64,000 bases of DNA from Hanleya hanleyi (GCA_036873755.1 JAVTVY010025307.1:44330-108329), one strand, 5' to 3'. Positions 23,963 through 36,960 are shown, counted from the first letter of the stretch. Program-made: numbers and translations. Notes: generated from the sequence alone by a model not told the origin.

Positions 23963-25160
23963 ACCCCTACAGGTATAATTTTCCACAGCTTGAGGTCAAT
24001 TGGCAAGTGTCGTCAAGTCAAAGAAAAACCGAATATAGCCAGAGTGTTTCGAGATAAGGCGATATTATGTGTTCCTTGTGAATGCAATGTATAGCATAGA
24101 TCTAATTCGAAGCTATATGTTCCTTATGACATATAATTCACAATATACACAGGTCAAGTGTGATTGAGTGTTGCACCTCAGTAACTGAAAAGTAACACAC
24201 CTTCTCACAACTGTATACATAATGAACGGAAGTCCCCTTACAAATTCAGTTTCAATCCAGTTTCCATTCAGTAACTGAACAATGTGGGCATGTTCAACCC
24301 TGTTGAATTCAAAGCTATTCCAGTACGTTACTGTAGAATCAAATCGCATCTACATTTATATCCAGACCACCAAGTTTGAATATACTTAGCGCATGAATCG
24401 TTTTGATGATGGACAGCCGACAGTCTCGATCATATAACAGGTTATAGTTCACATGGAGTAACTGCGAAAACAATAATAATGTAACCGGCGATGGCGAAGA
24501 CCTTCGACCTTCATCTTCCGTCAGTTGTATCCGATTGTTTAAATGGGAACGCACGCGGTTTAGCGTCACTGTTAGGAGAAGAAAAGTATTCACTATTCTG
24601 AGTAAAATGTTGAAAACCGGATGAATATAACGGTTGTCGAGACATTGGAGTTTATATATTTTATATAAATCTGATGTTCAGAGTATTTATGCAAATCCGA
24701 ATTTATGGTGTCACCAAGTGACAAATAATCTATCTCAACGTTACACAATTAATTACTCATAGCATTATGTAAAATATGTAACTTTGGTTTGAAAAATACA
24801 TTCGAGTAATTTATTTTAATACCGTATACCGTTATCATAGCAACTAGATAGTTGCAATCTGCCAATGCGAGTTTGTGATGCCACCAAGTAAACTCAGGAT
24901 ACTGAGCTCAATTTATGCTGGCATATTCACAGAGCTTTAATTAAAATCTGTCTCGGTGTTATACTATTAATTGTTCATAGCATCATACACATTATAGGCG
25001 CGGTTACACTACAGCGATTTTATCCGGGTAAAACTAACCCGGACCAGGACCGGGTCAAATTGATCCGGACCAAAACATACCGGTGCGTTTACACTTACAT
25101 TCACATTTTGGCTTGGCCCGGCGATAGCGAGCGCGGTCGTTCAGTTTGTCAACAAAAACA

Positions 25161-25555
25161 ATGGCTGCGCTCGTATTGTACCACCGCATTTTGGTCAAGC
25201 AATCGCATTCAAATGTTATGAAAGTCTTTTGAAAGCAAAGGAAACGACGCATAGTGGAATTTTACAGGAAGCAGAAACGTTATTTTTGTTCTGCCTATTG
25301 ACGATGTTTGCCGTGAAAACTCTGAGAACACCTCCGAATTTGTGGGTAAAACCAAGAAGCTATGACTGGATTTTACTACAAACATGGGATGAGGATGACT
25401 GGATAGAAAATTTTAGAATGCCCCGACCAACTTTTCAAGTAAATAGGGTTATGGTATCGACTTTTGTTGTTTGTTGTAGTTGTATATCGGCACACAGTAT
25501 GATCGCCTGTTCTGTGGATCAAGTCAGCTTGGCCTTGAGCCATCGACTATAGATT
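25161..25555 (+). pseudogene. HARBI1-like transposase, N-terminal fragment
   Basis: Starts ATGGCTGCGCTC (MAALVLYHRIL), hits a stop within about 23 codons, and continues in another frame as LLKAKETTHSGIL and KPRSYDWILLQTWDEDDWIE, then NFRMPRPTFQ. That last region is the usual N-terminal signature of PIF/Harbinger transposase ('RP.S..W......F.D.DW..NFRMSR.TF'). The catalytic DDE domain is absent, because similarity ends near 25445 while the frame stays open to 25552. It cannot catalyse transposition. Confidence 0.75.
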
Positions 25556-26953
25556 TAGTTTGGATATAATATCCCCATTTGGGAATATGGATCAAATTTG
25601 CAAAATTATTTCCATAACCAAAATAACTGGTAAATTTGTCGAAAAGTTGCATGGCATTCTTTAATTAGGGGTATAGAGGGCGGAGGCGTAGGGTCCCTAA
25701 CCTGACATCCGACTAAATTGTTAAGTTAATCTCGAAGCTCAGATGAAGTTCATTTCGAAATCTGAATCGTCAGAATTTTCTTGCGTGCCGAAACCCCACT
25801 AAAATTGCAAGGATCATTCCGGATTACAACAGCAATATTAAGGCCTACATGTATCCCGAGAAATCATTTGCCCTCCCATAAGCTTATAATACCGTAATTA
25901 ACCCTCATGGTGTCAAGGATCCGCTTGTAATTAACTGATTATGCGATATTTCAATTAGTCCTTGACCCTGATCTGTGCTTTTGGTTCCTCCATTCATAGT
26001 TTTGATAATGGCTGTTGATTTAAGGGTTTGAAATCCCGTGTGCCTATTAGTCCCATTAAAATAATAATTGATTTATCATCACCGCATCAGGGTCTGGTAC
26101 AATTAAGGTATTATAATTTATACATAAACAATATATTCTGTGAAGGGAGTAGGCCTATATCACATTCATTTCCATGCATATTGAGCAATAATATGAGAAA
26201 TACGGTTGGAGGGGGGGGGAATGTGTGGTATTAAAGGCAGATCTGATATCCGACATTTTGTTATCATCGTTGTTTCTCCTACCTCAGAGTGACCCGATGC
26301 ACTAAGCTCCGTGCCCTGATCCTTGATGAACTACAGAAAACGGGAAAAGTAGGAAGAAGGAAAAATAAAATAACAGTTTAATTCCGTCTGCTATCCTCGC
26401 TGTATTTAACGCGCGCATTAAGAATAGCGCGTCACAAGGGAGATAAATCCGATATTCGTAACGCAAGTAGAAACGGAAATTAAGGATTACATGCGGACTT
26501 CGATGACCAAAGTAGGATACAGAATCGGAAACGCTGATTGATAACCGAGTATGAGCTTCAAATTCAAAATTCAGTTCAAAACTGTTTTCCCCACGATTCG
26601 AGATGAGATGCGCCCCTGGTTCATATCCCCCCGCCCCCTCAATCTCTCATTCCATGTAGAAATATGCTTCCACCGTGGCCGAGTCCTTTACACGTCCGTG
26701 TTTAATTTTATGTGATCATACATTTTCGCATTTCTCGTGATTTTGGAAATGTTATGTCTAAATGTGTGGGATTAGAATGCGGTGCGCTATTAGTTTACAA
26801 TTTACGATATGCGCTGACAAGATTTCTAGAACGAACGCATCGTTCTTGGGCCGGAATCATAACCACATTGGGCCTAGTTATAATCTACTTGGTATTAGTA
26901 GAAACGAGAATATCAGTTAACAAGCTTTATTTTTCTTCATCTTTATATTTTAT

Positions 26954-27391
26954 TTATCTTCGAAAAATACTACGCAGGCCTACCTGTATGAGAACTCCTG
27001 TGGTCTTCGTTCTCATCATTATCTTCGTCGTCGTCGTTCGCGCCCACACTATCAAATATGCCACCAGTCGGTGGATGGGACGATGGTTTACGGCCAAGAA
27101 TCCCATCCAACCGATCAAAATAGTCGCAAGTTGTTCTCCCCCGACCCGTTTTCTACTATTGTTCGATACGGACTTGTAATCCTTCTTCCATTTCTTCAAC
27201 TTCGCGACAATCTGGGCTTTAATACGGTGGACACCCAACTCTTTCATCTTGATGTACATTTTGGCATATACTTTTGAATCCCGTGCAGTATCCTGAAGTT
27301 GGGTCTGTACGTCTTCCCTCTCCCAAATAGTTAGCAAGGCTAACTTTTCTACTTCACTCCAGTTTTGACCTCTTTCTGTAACCTGCGACAT
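26954..27391 (-). pseudogene. Harbinger Myb/SANT-like DNA-binding protein, frameshifted
   Basis: Residues 1-75 read MSQVTERGQNWSEVEKLALL, an E-rich stretch and a Lys-rich helix (IVAKLKKWKKDYK), the trihelix/Myb-SANT-like fold of the Harbinger accessory protein. After about codon 77 the original frame continues in a neighbouring frame: TCDYFDRLDGILG...PSSHPPTGG, then an acidic DDDEDNDENE tract. This matches the usual 'C.FF.ELD.ILG..P...P' part. One frameshift near 27160 therefore explains the unnatural C-terminus of the continuous frame. A CAG/GTAGGC sequence at the end may be a splice donor. Confidence 0.75.
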
Positions 27392-27679
27392 GATTTTCTT
27401 TTAAATATGGCGCCCTGGTAACTGAGGCAGTCGCAGTGGCCTGCAGCGCCTACAGGCGAGTCAATTTGACCCGAGTCAAATCGCGAACTGCGTTTACACT
27501 ACAAATTATCCGGGTCAAATTTATCCGGGTCAATTTAACCCACCAATATTTGCCGGGTCAAAATTATCCGGATAAAAGTTATCCGGATAAATTTGACCCT
27601 CTAATTTCTGTAGTGTGAACAGACGAGACCCGGTCCTGGTCCGGACCAGGTCCGGATAAAGCTGTAGAGTAACCGCGCC

Positions 27680-28560
27680 TTATGTAACTTTGGTTTGAAA
27701 AAATCACAAAACTAACGTTCCTGAAATAAAATACTGTGTTAGCAGTTGCTATGATAATCATATTTCTGAAACTACTGGTAACCATGTGGCACGATTTGCA
27801 ATTAACCGAAACAGTCAATGTGTGCAATATCTCAGAAACAAGTAGGAATATTCTGATTATTATATCTTGAAACATTACAATTTTGTACAATTTTTTTTAC
27901 AATTTTCTCTTTTGTTCAAATCGCGCAAACCAGGCCAAAAAGCAATCGCGTCGGCGCTTTCACCAGTCGCTATTATTATTTCTGTGTTATGAAAAAGTAA
28001 AAAAGTAAAAATATGTAAAAGTAAAAAAATAGCCCATGTGAACAGTAGAGGAGATAATATTTCAAAATATCCATACGATCAAGTCACATTCTTTACTCAT
28101 TAAAAGTAGGATTAAAACAACACACTTAGGGCCCATGACAAAACAAGTTCAAGAAGGGTTTGCGAGATAAAACTCGTTTTTTAAAAGCAAAGGAAATTAA
28201 TATAAAACGGATTGAGAACGATACTGAAACGCGTTCCAACATTAATAGACAGATATTATACGCAAAAACACCGGGCATAGAACGCTTTTACCCCTTCATA
28301 TTTCTTATTTCTAACAGCATCAGATCTTTCTACTTGAATTCCGCTTGATGACGGATCTCCGGTTCGGCGGTAGGAGTGAGGAAGGCGGAAGAAACTCGGA
28401 TTTGTCACATCATGTCTTGCAAAAGGGCAAATATTGGTGTCATTGTATGAGAAACACGCAAAATAGAATCAGAAAGTGAATCGGAAGAGTTTTCATTTAA
28501 ATGGCTAACTGAGCCAAAATTGACAAATAGGAAGTGGTAACCACGGGGCCTGATTGGAAA
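27680..28560. other. No gene recognised
   Basis: AT-rich sequence with A-tracts near 27990-28030. Nothing recognisable was found on either strand. Confidence 0.4.
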
Positions 28561-28564
28561 GCTG

Positions 28565-28771
28565 CTATTGCAAGTAACCTGTATCACAAATAAGTACATA
28601 AATATACCGGTACTTACCACTGCAGTCTTCGTTCTTCCCTGCTTTACATATATTGTGCAAGTAACCTGTATCACAAATAAGTACATAAATATACCGGTAC
28701 TTACCACTGCAGACTTCTTGACCTGCTGTAGAGATTACCCAACTGGTCAAGAGAATGGTCAAGATTTTCAT
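28565..28771 (-). CDS. Candidate small secreted peptide with 87-bp internal duplication
   Basis: The minus-strand ATG at 28771 gives MKILTILLTSWVISTAGQEV, a credible signal peptide of about 17 residues, followed by CSG. At CSG there is a good donor, CAGTG then GTAAGT (28705). An 87-bp unit is then repeated: the 55-bp block at 28571-28625 recurs exactly at 28658-28712, duplicating both the CAGTGGTAAGT donor and a TGATACAG acceptor-like sequence. Read straight through, the frame stays open with two copies of CSGKYRYIYVLICDTGYL and stops at 28565. Read as spliced, the 39-bp segments would be introns, which is shorter than animal introns normally are. The true transcript may instead use one donor and a distant acceptor. 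Function unknown; no family recognised. Confidence 0.35.
   Translation of the reverse strand: MKILTILLTSWVISTAGQEVCSGKYRYIYVLICDTGYLHNICKAGKNEDCSGKYRYIYVLICDTGYLQ
28571..28745. repeat. 87-bp tandem duplication carrying a splice donor
   Basis: A 55-bp block (GCAAGTAACCTGTATCACAA ... CACTGCAG) is identical at 28571-28625 and 28658-28712. Confidence 0.9.
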
Positions 28772-28899
28772 TCCGAGATGAGTGATTCCAGGAATCTGAA
28801 AAGTTATGCTAGTCATCATGGACACCACAAGCGAATCTCTGATTGAGATACTAAGATGAGAGTCCATCACAAACCATCGTATAGTCTGTCGATTTGGCT

Positions 28900-29920
28900 T
28901 ATGGCAAATCTTAGTGTTCAGAGTTCACGAGCCGAATATTGATTAGACTGCTCGGATTTCAAAGGGCTCATCCAACCTCATGTTTACTGGAATTGATAAA
29001 GACATCGTCAATTTAACTAGATATGTAGCGACCCTGAGTAATACATTTCATGTCACCTGGGACTGAGTGTGCGGACTCAATAAATTATGATGACTTTCTG
29101 GGGTGTTCCTAATAACCCTCGTCGATACCTTTGCCTTGTTAGGTGAGTGAGTGAATAGGGTTTAACGTTGCCTTGTTGGAAGAGCAATATAGCATATATA
29201 GTGAGTAGAACAATATATCATATATTCCCGTACTGACTAATTGTAGCTTTACGCTTGGCTTGTCTGATTATTTAGAGAAATACGCATTAACCAGTTTGAT
29301 GAGATTTTTGGTCGATATACCTGCAACGGCCAATGCCCCCCAAACGTTTTCGACGAAGCAAAGACTCCTATTTGCGTGATAACCATAGATGCCATGCACA
29401 CTAGATTTACAAGGTTCAATCAAGAGATCGGCATTTAATAATGCACGTAGTCCTCACACCCTGGGACGATGGATTGTATTAACAATAGCGGAGTATCTCT
29501 AATGGTTCACATTATTGAATTTCCGGCTCAACGCTCAAATTTACAGTAGTTTTATTTTCCTGCACTCCAAAACGATTTTTCATGAGCAGCATGTTTATAG
29601 GATCTGCTGTTCATTTCCATGGATCAAGACGAAGTAGTATTAGCCGAACTGTGCTATTAAAGGGCTACCTGTACATTGAACTTATAAAATTTCCGCGTTA
29701 TAGAATTTGTTTGCTGATGTTAGTCAGGGACAATATGGTACTATCCAGTGTTGTACACAATAACGGCATTTCAAGAACATGTCGGTCTCAACAAGGTGTT
29801 TCGAACTTCCTATCTGTTAATGATAATCATAGGCAAGGTACTGATGTGATAATGGTCATTAATATCCACAGGTAGCTGTATACATCTAGTTTTTCATTTT
29901 CACTTCTTCACATCAAAACT
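28900..29920. other. No gene recognised
   Basis: An open frame of 97 codons (29582-29875, plus) has no recognised motif. A GTGAGTGAGTGAATAGGGTT block near 29143 resembles the start of molluscan short repeats. Confidence 0.35.
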
Positions 29921-29924
29921 GGAC

Positions 29925-30555
29925 CAGCAATGAGACATCTGGACCCATGCATCATGGCAGTAAAAGAAGCCTGGGCTAGTAATGAGCTTCCTGCACAAAT
30001 ACAGCGTGGCTGCGTACAGAACATTGGACTAGTAATGTACCACCTGGACCCATACAACTTGACTGCATACATAACATTGGACTAGCTATGAACCATCAGG
30101 ACAATACAACATGGCGGCATACAGAAGACTGGACTAGTACTGAACCACCTTGACTCATACAACATGGTTGCATACAGAAGACTGGACTAGTAATAAGCCA
30201 CCTGGACCAAAACAACACGACAGCATACAGAACACTTGGCTAGTAATGATCCAGACGACATGGCGGCACCCAGAACACTGGAGTATTAACGAGCCACTTG
30301 AATCCATACAATATGACCTCATACAGTTCACTGGGCTGGTAATGGGCCACCTGGACCAATACAACATGACTGCAGACAGAACACTGGCTTAGTCATGAGT
30401 CACCTGTTCTCATACACATGGTTGCATTCAGAAAACTGGACTACTAATGAACCTCCAAGATGCATACAACATGGCTGCATACAGAACACTGGACTAGTAG
30501 TGAATCACCTGGACCCATACGGCATGGCAGCATACAGAACCCTGAACTAGTAATT
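29925..30555 (+). repeat. ~52-bp minisatellite, ~12 units
   Basis: Units read ACTGGACTAGTAATGAACCA, CCTGGACCCATACAACATGG, CTGCATACAGAAC. Unit starts fall near 30027, 30079, 30131, 30183, 30236, then irregularly to 30543. Open frames through it are repeat artefacts. It directly abuts the PLE fragment that follows. Confidence 0.85.
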
Positions 30556-31720
30556 GACCAAGATATTTATCTTCCAACAACTTATAACGTCATATCAACA
30601 GTGTACTGGGCACCCGAAATGCTTAAATCATGTTGCAAAGCTAGATTCATAGCTGGTTCTACAACATATGCACCATCAGGCTGCTACCAAGCCTGTTGGC
30701 GAGGGCCTTTCAAGAGGAGAAAGCATTTTAGGAAAGGTGCTGATCCACTCTTTCTAAACATTTTATTGCAAAACTCAACATGTCTTACGAAAGAATCTGA
30801 TGCAAAAGGACAGGTATCGTACAGGCATGTATCCACATGGGATTTCTCGACTCCCTATACTACAATTCTTCATCAGGACCTAATTGACCGTCTTAGTTCA
30901 TTAATTGTATCGGTGTTCAAGAAAACTGATCGGTAATATATTAATGTCAGAAGCCATAAAGCATTCTTTGGCTCTATTACATACAGGGGATATCATTCAT
31001 GGCTTGTTTCCATGTTTATAGAATTGCTTGTATTTGGCAACACAATATATCAACAGCTTATAGGTATTCTAATGGGTGCTGATTATGCGCCCCTTTTGGC
31101 TGACCTACAACTGTTCTCTTATTAATTTGAGTATAGACAGAAGCTTTCAAAGCTCGTAATTTCTCTTCCCAACGCTATATAGACGATTTTCGCACTGTGG
31201 ATAATCGCTATATAAATGAAACTGTGAAGGATATATATCTACCTTCTCTGGATCTGAAGGAAACTACAGATATCCCTAAGGGCCCTTCATATTTCGACAT
31301 ACATCTCTATACAAATGCAGCGGGCCTTCTCTCTCGTCGACTTTACGACAAAAGAAATGATTACAATTCCGAACAGTAAAATTTCAGTGGGACACGCATA
31401 TGGCGAATACATATCTCACCTATTAACATTTGCTAGATCCGGGCTAAATGTAACGATTTAAATCAATGTCACAAGATATTATTGCAATTGCAGAAACTTA
31501 TAACACAGAGCTATATCACCGAGCGCCTCCACGAAAAGTTCCTCGAATTGACATTTCCTATCGCATACTGTTAAAAAATACGAGCATGGCATACAATATC
31601 TATGACCGGGTCTAGGGGCCTTACGAACCCGTGCATTTCAAGATTCCCATGGTGTCCATATGAACAAGCGCAATCGAAGTGTGAGGGAGATACATTAAAC
31701 TCCAGAAAACGACTTTACAA
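30556..31720 (+). pseudogene. Penelope-like element reverse transcriptase (copy C)
   Basis: In order along the plus strand are: KARFIAGSTT (about 30640), a fingers-region motif; WDFSTPYTTI with the first catalytic Asp at 30841-30843; FGNTIYQQLIGILMGADYAP (about 31030-31090); RYIDDF with the YIDD catalytic pair at 31176-31187; and SYFDIHLYTNAAGLLSRRLY-type C-terminal sequence (about 31290-31350). These are the core motifs of Penelope-like RT in the correct order. Several frameshifts and stops separate them, so it is inactive, but it is the most complete PLE copy in the window. The N-terminus is lost into the 52-bp minisatellite, and no GIY-YIG nuclease is seen. The 3' tail continues to about 31980. 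Confidence 0.8.
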
Positions 31721-31980
31721 CGAAACACAGATGGATTAAGAATACTGAGCAGCGATACGGATTTGATATTTTTGAAATATCAGGTTTTTCATTGAAATCT
31801 GTTGACCGTTTCTCTCTTGCAAGAAACATGCCTATCTTTATGTATACTGTGATTTGTTTTTTTTCTTTTTAAGCTGGTGCTAATGCTGTTATATGAATTA
31901 AGTCCTTGTGATATAAACGCGGAAATTCTTTGCTGGACGTCGGCTGAATATTGAATGACGGACGATACGCTTGTTTTGTA
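31608..31980 (+). repeat. PLE copy C 3' tail with conserved core and end motif
   Basis: Contains the complement of the GTATCT core (CTAGGGGCC...CCATATGAACAAGCGCAATC...GAGATAC, 31608-31698), then GTTATATGAATTAAG and GGACGTCGGCTGAATATTGA plus ACGCTTG near 31935-31972. The same order occurs, inverted, after PLE copy B. Confidence 0.6.
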
Positions 31981-32479
31981 TTCCTTGTGCTTCTCAATAG
32001 GCTATTCCAAACCCCTCTATGCATAACATAACGCTGGCCTTTGTAAAGATGACAATCGGTGTCACTAGATCGTATCAATCCCTATTCCAGCTGGTCTGCT
32101 AAATATTTTCTGCAAATAGAATCTAGCGTTAGATGATAAAGACATGTGAACACTAGAAGCACCATGATGGGAGAGCATTCTTTCATTTCGTTGGGCCATT
32201 TGAGCTTGGACAGAAAATGATGGCAATGTCGTATGTTGTAATAGCTGCAACTTATTCAAATATGTGTTGTTGGAGTTACCATACAACTTGGTTGGATTTA
32301 TATTATGTATAACTGTAAGGACAGTCTTGACTCAAATCGTGCCTAACAACTTTTTAATACTCATATTATTTGTCTTATTTTACTACTTGAATTATTTGAA
32401 TATTCCTGTCAGGTCGAAATTGAATCCATGATTAATAGTAAGTATTTGGACGCATAAATCTCTCTAAGCTCTTCATCGT

Positions 32480-32830
32480 TGATATATTTACTGGGTATAG
32501 CAGTAGTTCTAAGTCATCAATGAATGCTAAAAATCCAATTACATTTAGAGACAATGAGAAGAAGCTTATCTATCGTTATTTAACCAAGTAGTTACATATG
32601 GTAAGTCGTTCTCCAGATGCTGCTCAATCTCTTTGATATTTCTGGAATGGCACAGTAATATTGTATCATTTGCATATAAAGCATCATATGAATGGGTTGA
32701 TAACAGAAATAAGATCGCTGATGTGAACAACAAAAAGAAGTGGTCCTAAAATAGACCCTTGCGGAAAACCACACGGGCAAATATTTCCAAATCAAACTGT
32801 ACACACTGCGTGCGGCCTGAAAAATAATGT
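32480..32830 (-). pseudogene. LINE reverse transcriptase fragment
   Basis: Minus-strand frames give PQGSILGPLLFVVHISDL (RT motif B region, normally 'G(V/I)PQGS.LGPLLF..Y.NDL'), then LYAND in place of the YADD catalytic box, and KLLLSLN/VSKCNW-type sequence downstream. These are non-LTR retrotransposon motifs of the Jockey/CR1 type. Frameshifts and stops are present and only about 350 bp survive. Confidence 0.7.
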
Positions 32831-32899
32831 TTGAACGATGTTGGCCTAACTGGTCATATTATTGAGAATGTAACCTGTGATAGATCGATGCCTCCTGTC

Positions 32900-34380
32900 G
32901 AAGTCGAATGTTTTTCTCTAAAACCAAATTACTCTTCACAAGATAACATTATATTTGCATGTGCAATGCCCAATCAAATATGTTCATGCACACAGATAAA
33001 GTAGAAATCGGTGTACACCAATTTTGGTACTGGTATAAAATAGCCTCTTTTATCAGGTATTGGCGATTGGTAATTCGAATATCTGGCCTTGATTTTGAAA
33101 CATGTAAAAGTGGTGAAGACACCGGTGTTGATCGTGTTTTAACCTCTCCCAATCATCGTTGCACCTTACAATGGAGCCATCGTCCATGTTAAACTTTGCG
33201 TTAATGATCCATAAACCCATCTGCGCTAACCCAATCAAATAGAATCTCGTCCCAGATTTGCCTGCGACTGCTTGTATCGGTATACGAATATGGCGGGCGT
33301 CATCCCCCGTTCTCGGATTTGTCTTACATCTGGACATTTCTAGCCGATCCACACGTCGATATCCCTGCAGCCTTAAATTTGTTTCGACAGCTGATACCAC
33401 TCGATATGTACTTGTGTTTTACTACCGCATTCCGGTATTTTTAAACATTGGTCGGACGCATTGGCTATAGGATTATCTGAGCATTTCCTTCACACATTCT
33501 CTCCTGACTTCTAAAACAAGAAATATCTTCATGGAATGGTGGTTTAAATGAGAAATGTGCAAAATCTTCATAAGTATTCTTTGGAGTATTTAATGGTGCA
33601 CGAATATCTAGCATATTAGAATTTGCAAGTTTAATCCTTTGTTTCTACTTATCACCCGGGTTTTTGTCACACTCAACAATGATGGATGCACGTCTACAGT
33701 ATAGCTATCAAGGTGATCTGGCAGATTTGATACAGTTTTCTATTTGATAAGCCTTAAATCGGGAGCTTTCATAAAAAAAAATATTCACATGAGGATTTTA
33801 GCGTAAAAAAGTTGCCTCATTGGTTATTAGTATATTTCTCTTCTCTTCCCTCAAAAAAAAGCATGCCTCATTTCAAAGAGCTTTTAGATTCCCACACATG
33901 ATTTGTATAACGACTTAATGACCCTCATCTCGACAGTATGACACAAGTATATATAGACAGGTATGGATCGAAAAGTGTCGAAATGGTCGTATTACAGTAT
34001 CGTCGCAATGGCGGCAACCAATGTCAGATACCGGAATACGGTAGTAAAACACGAGTTTTTCACCCACACCTGTCTATATTTACTAGTGTGTTAGACGCCC
34101 TCGGTGCTCAACCATTAGCATCAGATGAGATGGTTATTGAGGTCGCCACAGCTCTCGTCTCTAATTCCGCTTCAATTATGAGATACTGGCGGAGGCTTTC
34201 ATGGGGAGTAATATTGATGTTTTTTAGTCCGCAGACGTGGTCATTCTCCGGCAGCTCTTACATATCAGTCTGCGCTACTCCCCAATCGCACAGGCCAGAT
34301 AAGGTTAATGGACGACTGCTGAGTATTGAATGACGGACTAGACGCCTGTATTTCTATATATTTTAGTCGGTGTTTTTCCC
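32900..34380. other. No gene recognised; short inverted repeat
   Basis: A block ATACCGGAAT(A/G)CGGTAGTAAAA at 34026-34046 recurs inverted at about 33416-33436. A 131-codon open frame (33938-34333, plus) has no recognised domain and runs into the PLE end motif at 34308-34352, so I do not call it a gene. Confidence 0.35.
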
Positions 34381-36084
34381 CGATTAAGTGTGGGGCCAAT
34401 TGTCGCAAAATATGCCCGAGTGGTTTTGGGGTGTAAATTGTTGGCACCATGTGAATTCTTATTTGTTATGATGTTGTGAAATAGAAAAAGTTTGGTGCCA
34501 GGTTTTCTTTGAGCATTTATGTCTTTTTGAGCTTAACCAATTCCGGTATGTGCGTATTCCGGGGTGTCATGCAAATTGAGAGATGGTATTTCGGCACGTT
34601 CATATTTTTGTTAGTTTTGCAAACTATATATTGGAATCTATCAGAAAATATAAAATCTATTCCAAAGATGGCCGTCAATTTGACGTCACAGTGACGTCAT
34701 TTTCCCGGAAGTCATTTTTCGGACTATTTCCGGTCCTATTTTTCTAATTTTTCGAACTTTAATCTCGCAAAATTAATAAATATCATAAATAATTAATTAG
34801 TTTTGGCAAAATAAATTACTTCTTTATTTTTTGGCCAGAAATTGACCGAAATACTGAAATACGTGCCTTCCGTTGCCAACTTTGTGTACTGTACCCTATG
34901 CAAATACTGTACGCTCAAAATGGTCTAAAATTCGTTATGTTTCAGCTCTCTGTATTCTTTTTTTGTCCCATTGGTATGACGAACAGTGTGGGATGGAAAC
35001 CGAGAAGGTGGGGGGCCCCGGGGGGGGAGGGGGAGTTCACCAGCAGCCCAGACATTTTTGAAATACTAAGACGTCCAGTTCAACAAGGAAATCATCAATC
35101 TGAAATGCTGTTTTCCTCTGTCAAGCAGGTTTATGAAAGATGGCGGAAAGAAACCAACAGATTAGAGACTATGTTTGAAATGTCAAACGGGTGGTGATTT
35201 AGTGAAGAAACCCGAGGCTGCTTCATACGAGCGTATTAACATCTCTGCCCGATTGGGATCAGGGATATTGCTGTCACCTCATCTGTCCGTCTGTCCAGGC
35301 ATCTGTTCGTCCGTCCTCCTTTCGTTAGGACTCCATATATTTTGAACTACTGAAGGCAGGTCGACGAAACTTCTATCCAATATAGCATGTAATATGTAGA
35401 TGTGCCTTTTGTATGTTTCATTGGTCTAGTCATCGTCTGTCTGTCCCCTTTTCTGTCCATATGTATCATGGTTTAATTCCAACCTTATCTATTATGAGCC
35501 TTCTTATAGTAAGTTTCTAAAATCCAGTGGTGGTTTGCCCTGATTTAAATAAATCTATGTATTACATCAAAACATGTTTCTACAAGAGGTGTGGGCCGAG
35601 GAGATAACCACATGGAGAATTGAGCTGTAATGTGCTGGGAAATGTAATGCAAGTTTACATCTCCAGTTTAAATCTCCACAACGCTTTCTGTTCATGAATG
35701 GCTATATCTTTTGAATAAGTGTATGAAATAACTTTAAGATGTATTGGGTGTGCAATGAATCGATTCAACTTGATAACAAAAGTAGATTGCAATTTATCAA
35801 CAACAAAATGTGTCCTCTACCGTAGTTGAGTGAGAGCTATTCCATGAGAAAATATGAACAATATGCGAACAGTTCAGCATCCCTTCTGGGATCTGCACAA
35901 AAGCCCCATCGTACAAAAACTCCTCGGACAACCATCTGACATTTAGTGTCAGGTTAGACCAATAAGGTGAGAAGTTTTCTTCACAGCTATGTAAATATTT
36001 TTTTATACTTCCAGTACGTAGTAGAGGGTATACTAGATTCCGCTTGTCCGTTCTTGTGTCCATCCATCCATCTCTTCGTCCATC

Positions 36085-36960
36085 TGAAATTCATTTTCGG
36101 GCAATAAATTGAGAACCACTCATCGGAATCTTCTCAAATTTTGTATGCATTTACAATGCCATGATTAGTCGCTTGGGGTTGCGTTTCACATGTTGGTGAA
36201 GTTTGGTAGGCCTATGTATATATCATGCCATGAACTGTGGCTTGGGATAATGTTCCGCTCACTTACACACAGGGAGTGGCGCCACTTGGTGGCAAAATCT
36301 GAAATTCGTTTCCGGGCAATAGCTTGAGAAATGGTCATGAAATTCTTGTGGAATTTAGTATGCATATACTATGCTGAGTCGCTTGGGATTGCGTTTCGCC
36401 CACTTGCACCTACAGGTGCCACAACCTGGTGGCAAATCAAGTTTGGTTTCCAGGCAATAACTTGAGAACCACTCGTCGGATTCTTCTCAAATTTGGTATG
36501 CATATATAATACCTTGATACGTCACTTGGGATTGAGTTTCGCCTACTTGCGCCTCGAGGTGGCACTACCTGGTGGCAAAATCTATAATAACTTTCCAGAC
36601 AATAACTGAGAACCACTCATCGGATAATTTGATATGCATAATCATGTCTAGAGATGTCGATTGTGATTGCATTTCGTCGACTTGCGCCTATGGACGGCGC
36701 CATCTGGTGGCAAAATCCAAAATTCGTTTCCAGACAATAACTTGAGAACTGCTCAAATTTGGTATGCATATACCATGCCTTGAGTTGTGAATGTGAATGT
36801 GTTTCACCCTCGTGTGCCTCTTGTAGCAAAATCTTAATTTGTTTTCCGGTCAATAACTTATTATTCAGAACCCCTCATCAGATTCTTCTAAAATTTGCTA
36901 TGCGGATGCACTGGGATGTCACTTTCGATTGTGTTTCGTGCACTTGTGTCTATAAGTGGC
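36085..36960 (+). repeat. ~135-145-bp tandem repeat inside the 34.4-kb element
   Basis: The phrases TTGAGAACCACTCATCGGA, TTCTCAAATTTGGTATGCAT, GCTTGGGATTGCGTTTCGCC and TGGTGGCAAAATC repeat from about 36107 through 36866, roughly six diverged units, with one longer gap at the start. Confidence 0.75.

Larger units (their letters stand above)
24997..27679. mobile_element. PIF/Harbinger element (copy 2), both ends present
   Basis: The left end GGCGCGGTTACACTACAGC and right end GCTGTAGAGTAACCGCGCC are inverted repeats, flanked by ATA and TTA (Harbinger duplicates TWA; one base differs). Subterminal regions carry many CCGGGT/ACCCGG-type repeats. Inside are a broken transposase start on the plus strand (25161-25555) and a Myb/SANT-like ORF on the minus strand (26954-27391), facing each other as is common in this family. 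About 1.4 kb between them has no recognisable coding, so most of the transposase is missing or replaced. Confidence 0.85.

Noticed and set aside
29582..29875. 97-codon plus-strand frame as a gene
   Set aside because: No domain, no splice partner and ordinary composition; chance cannot be excluded at this length.
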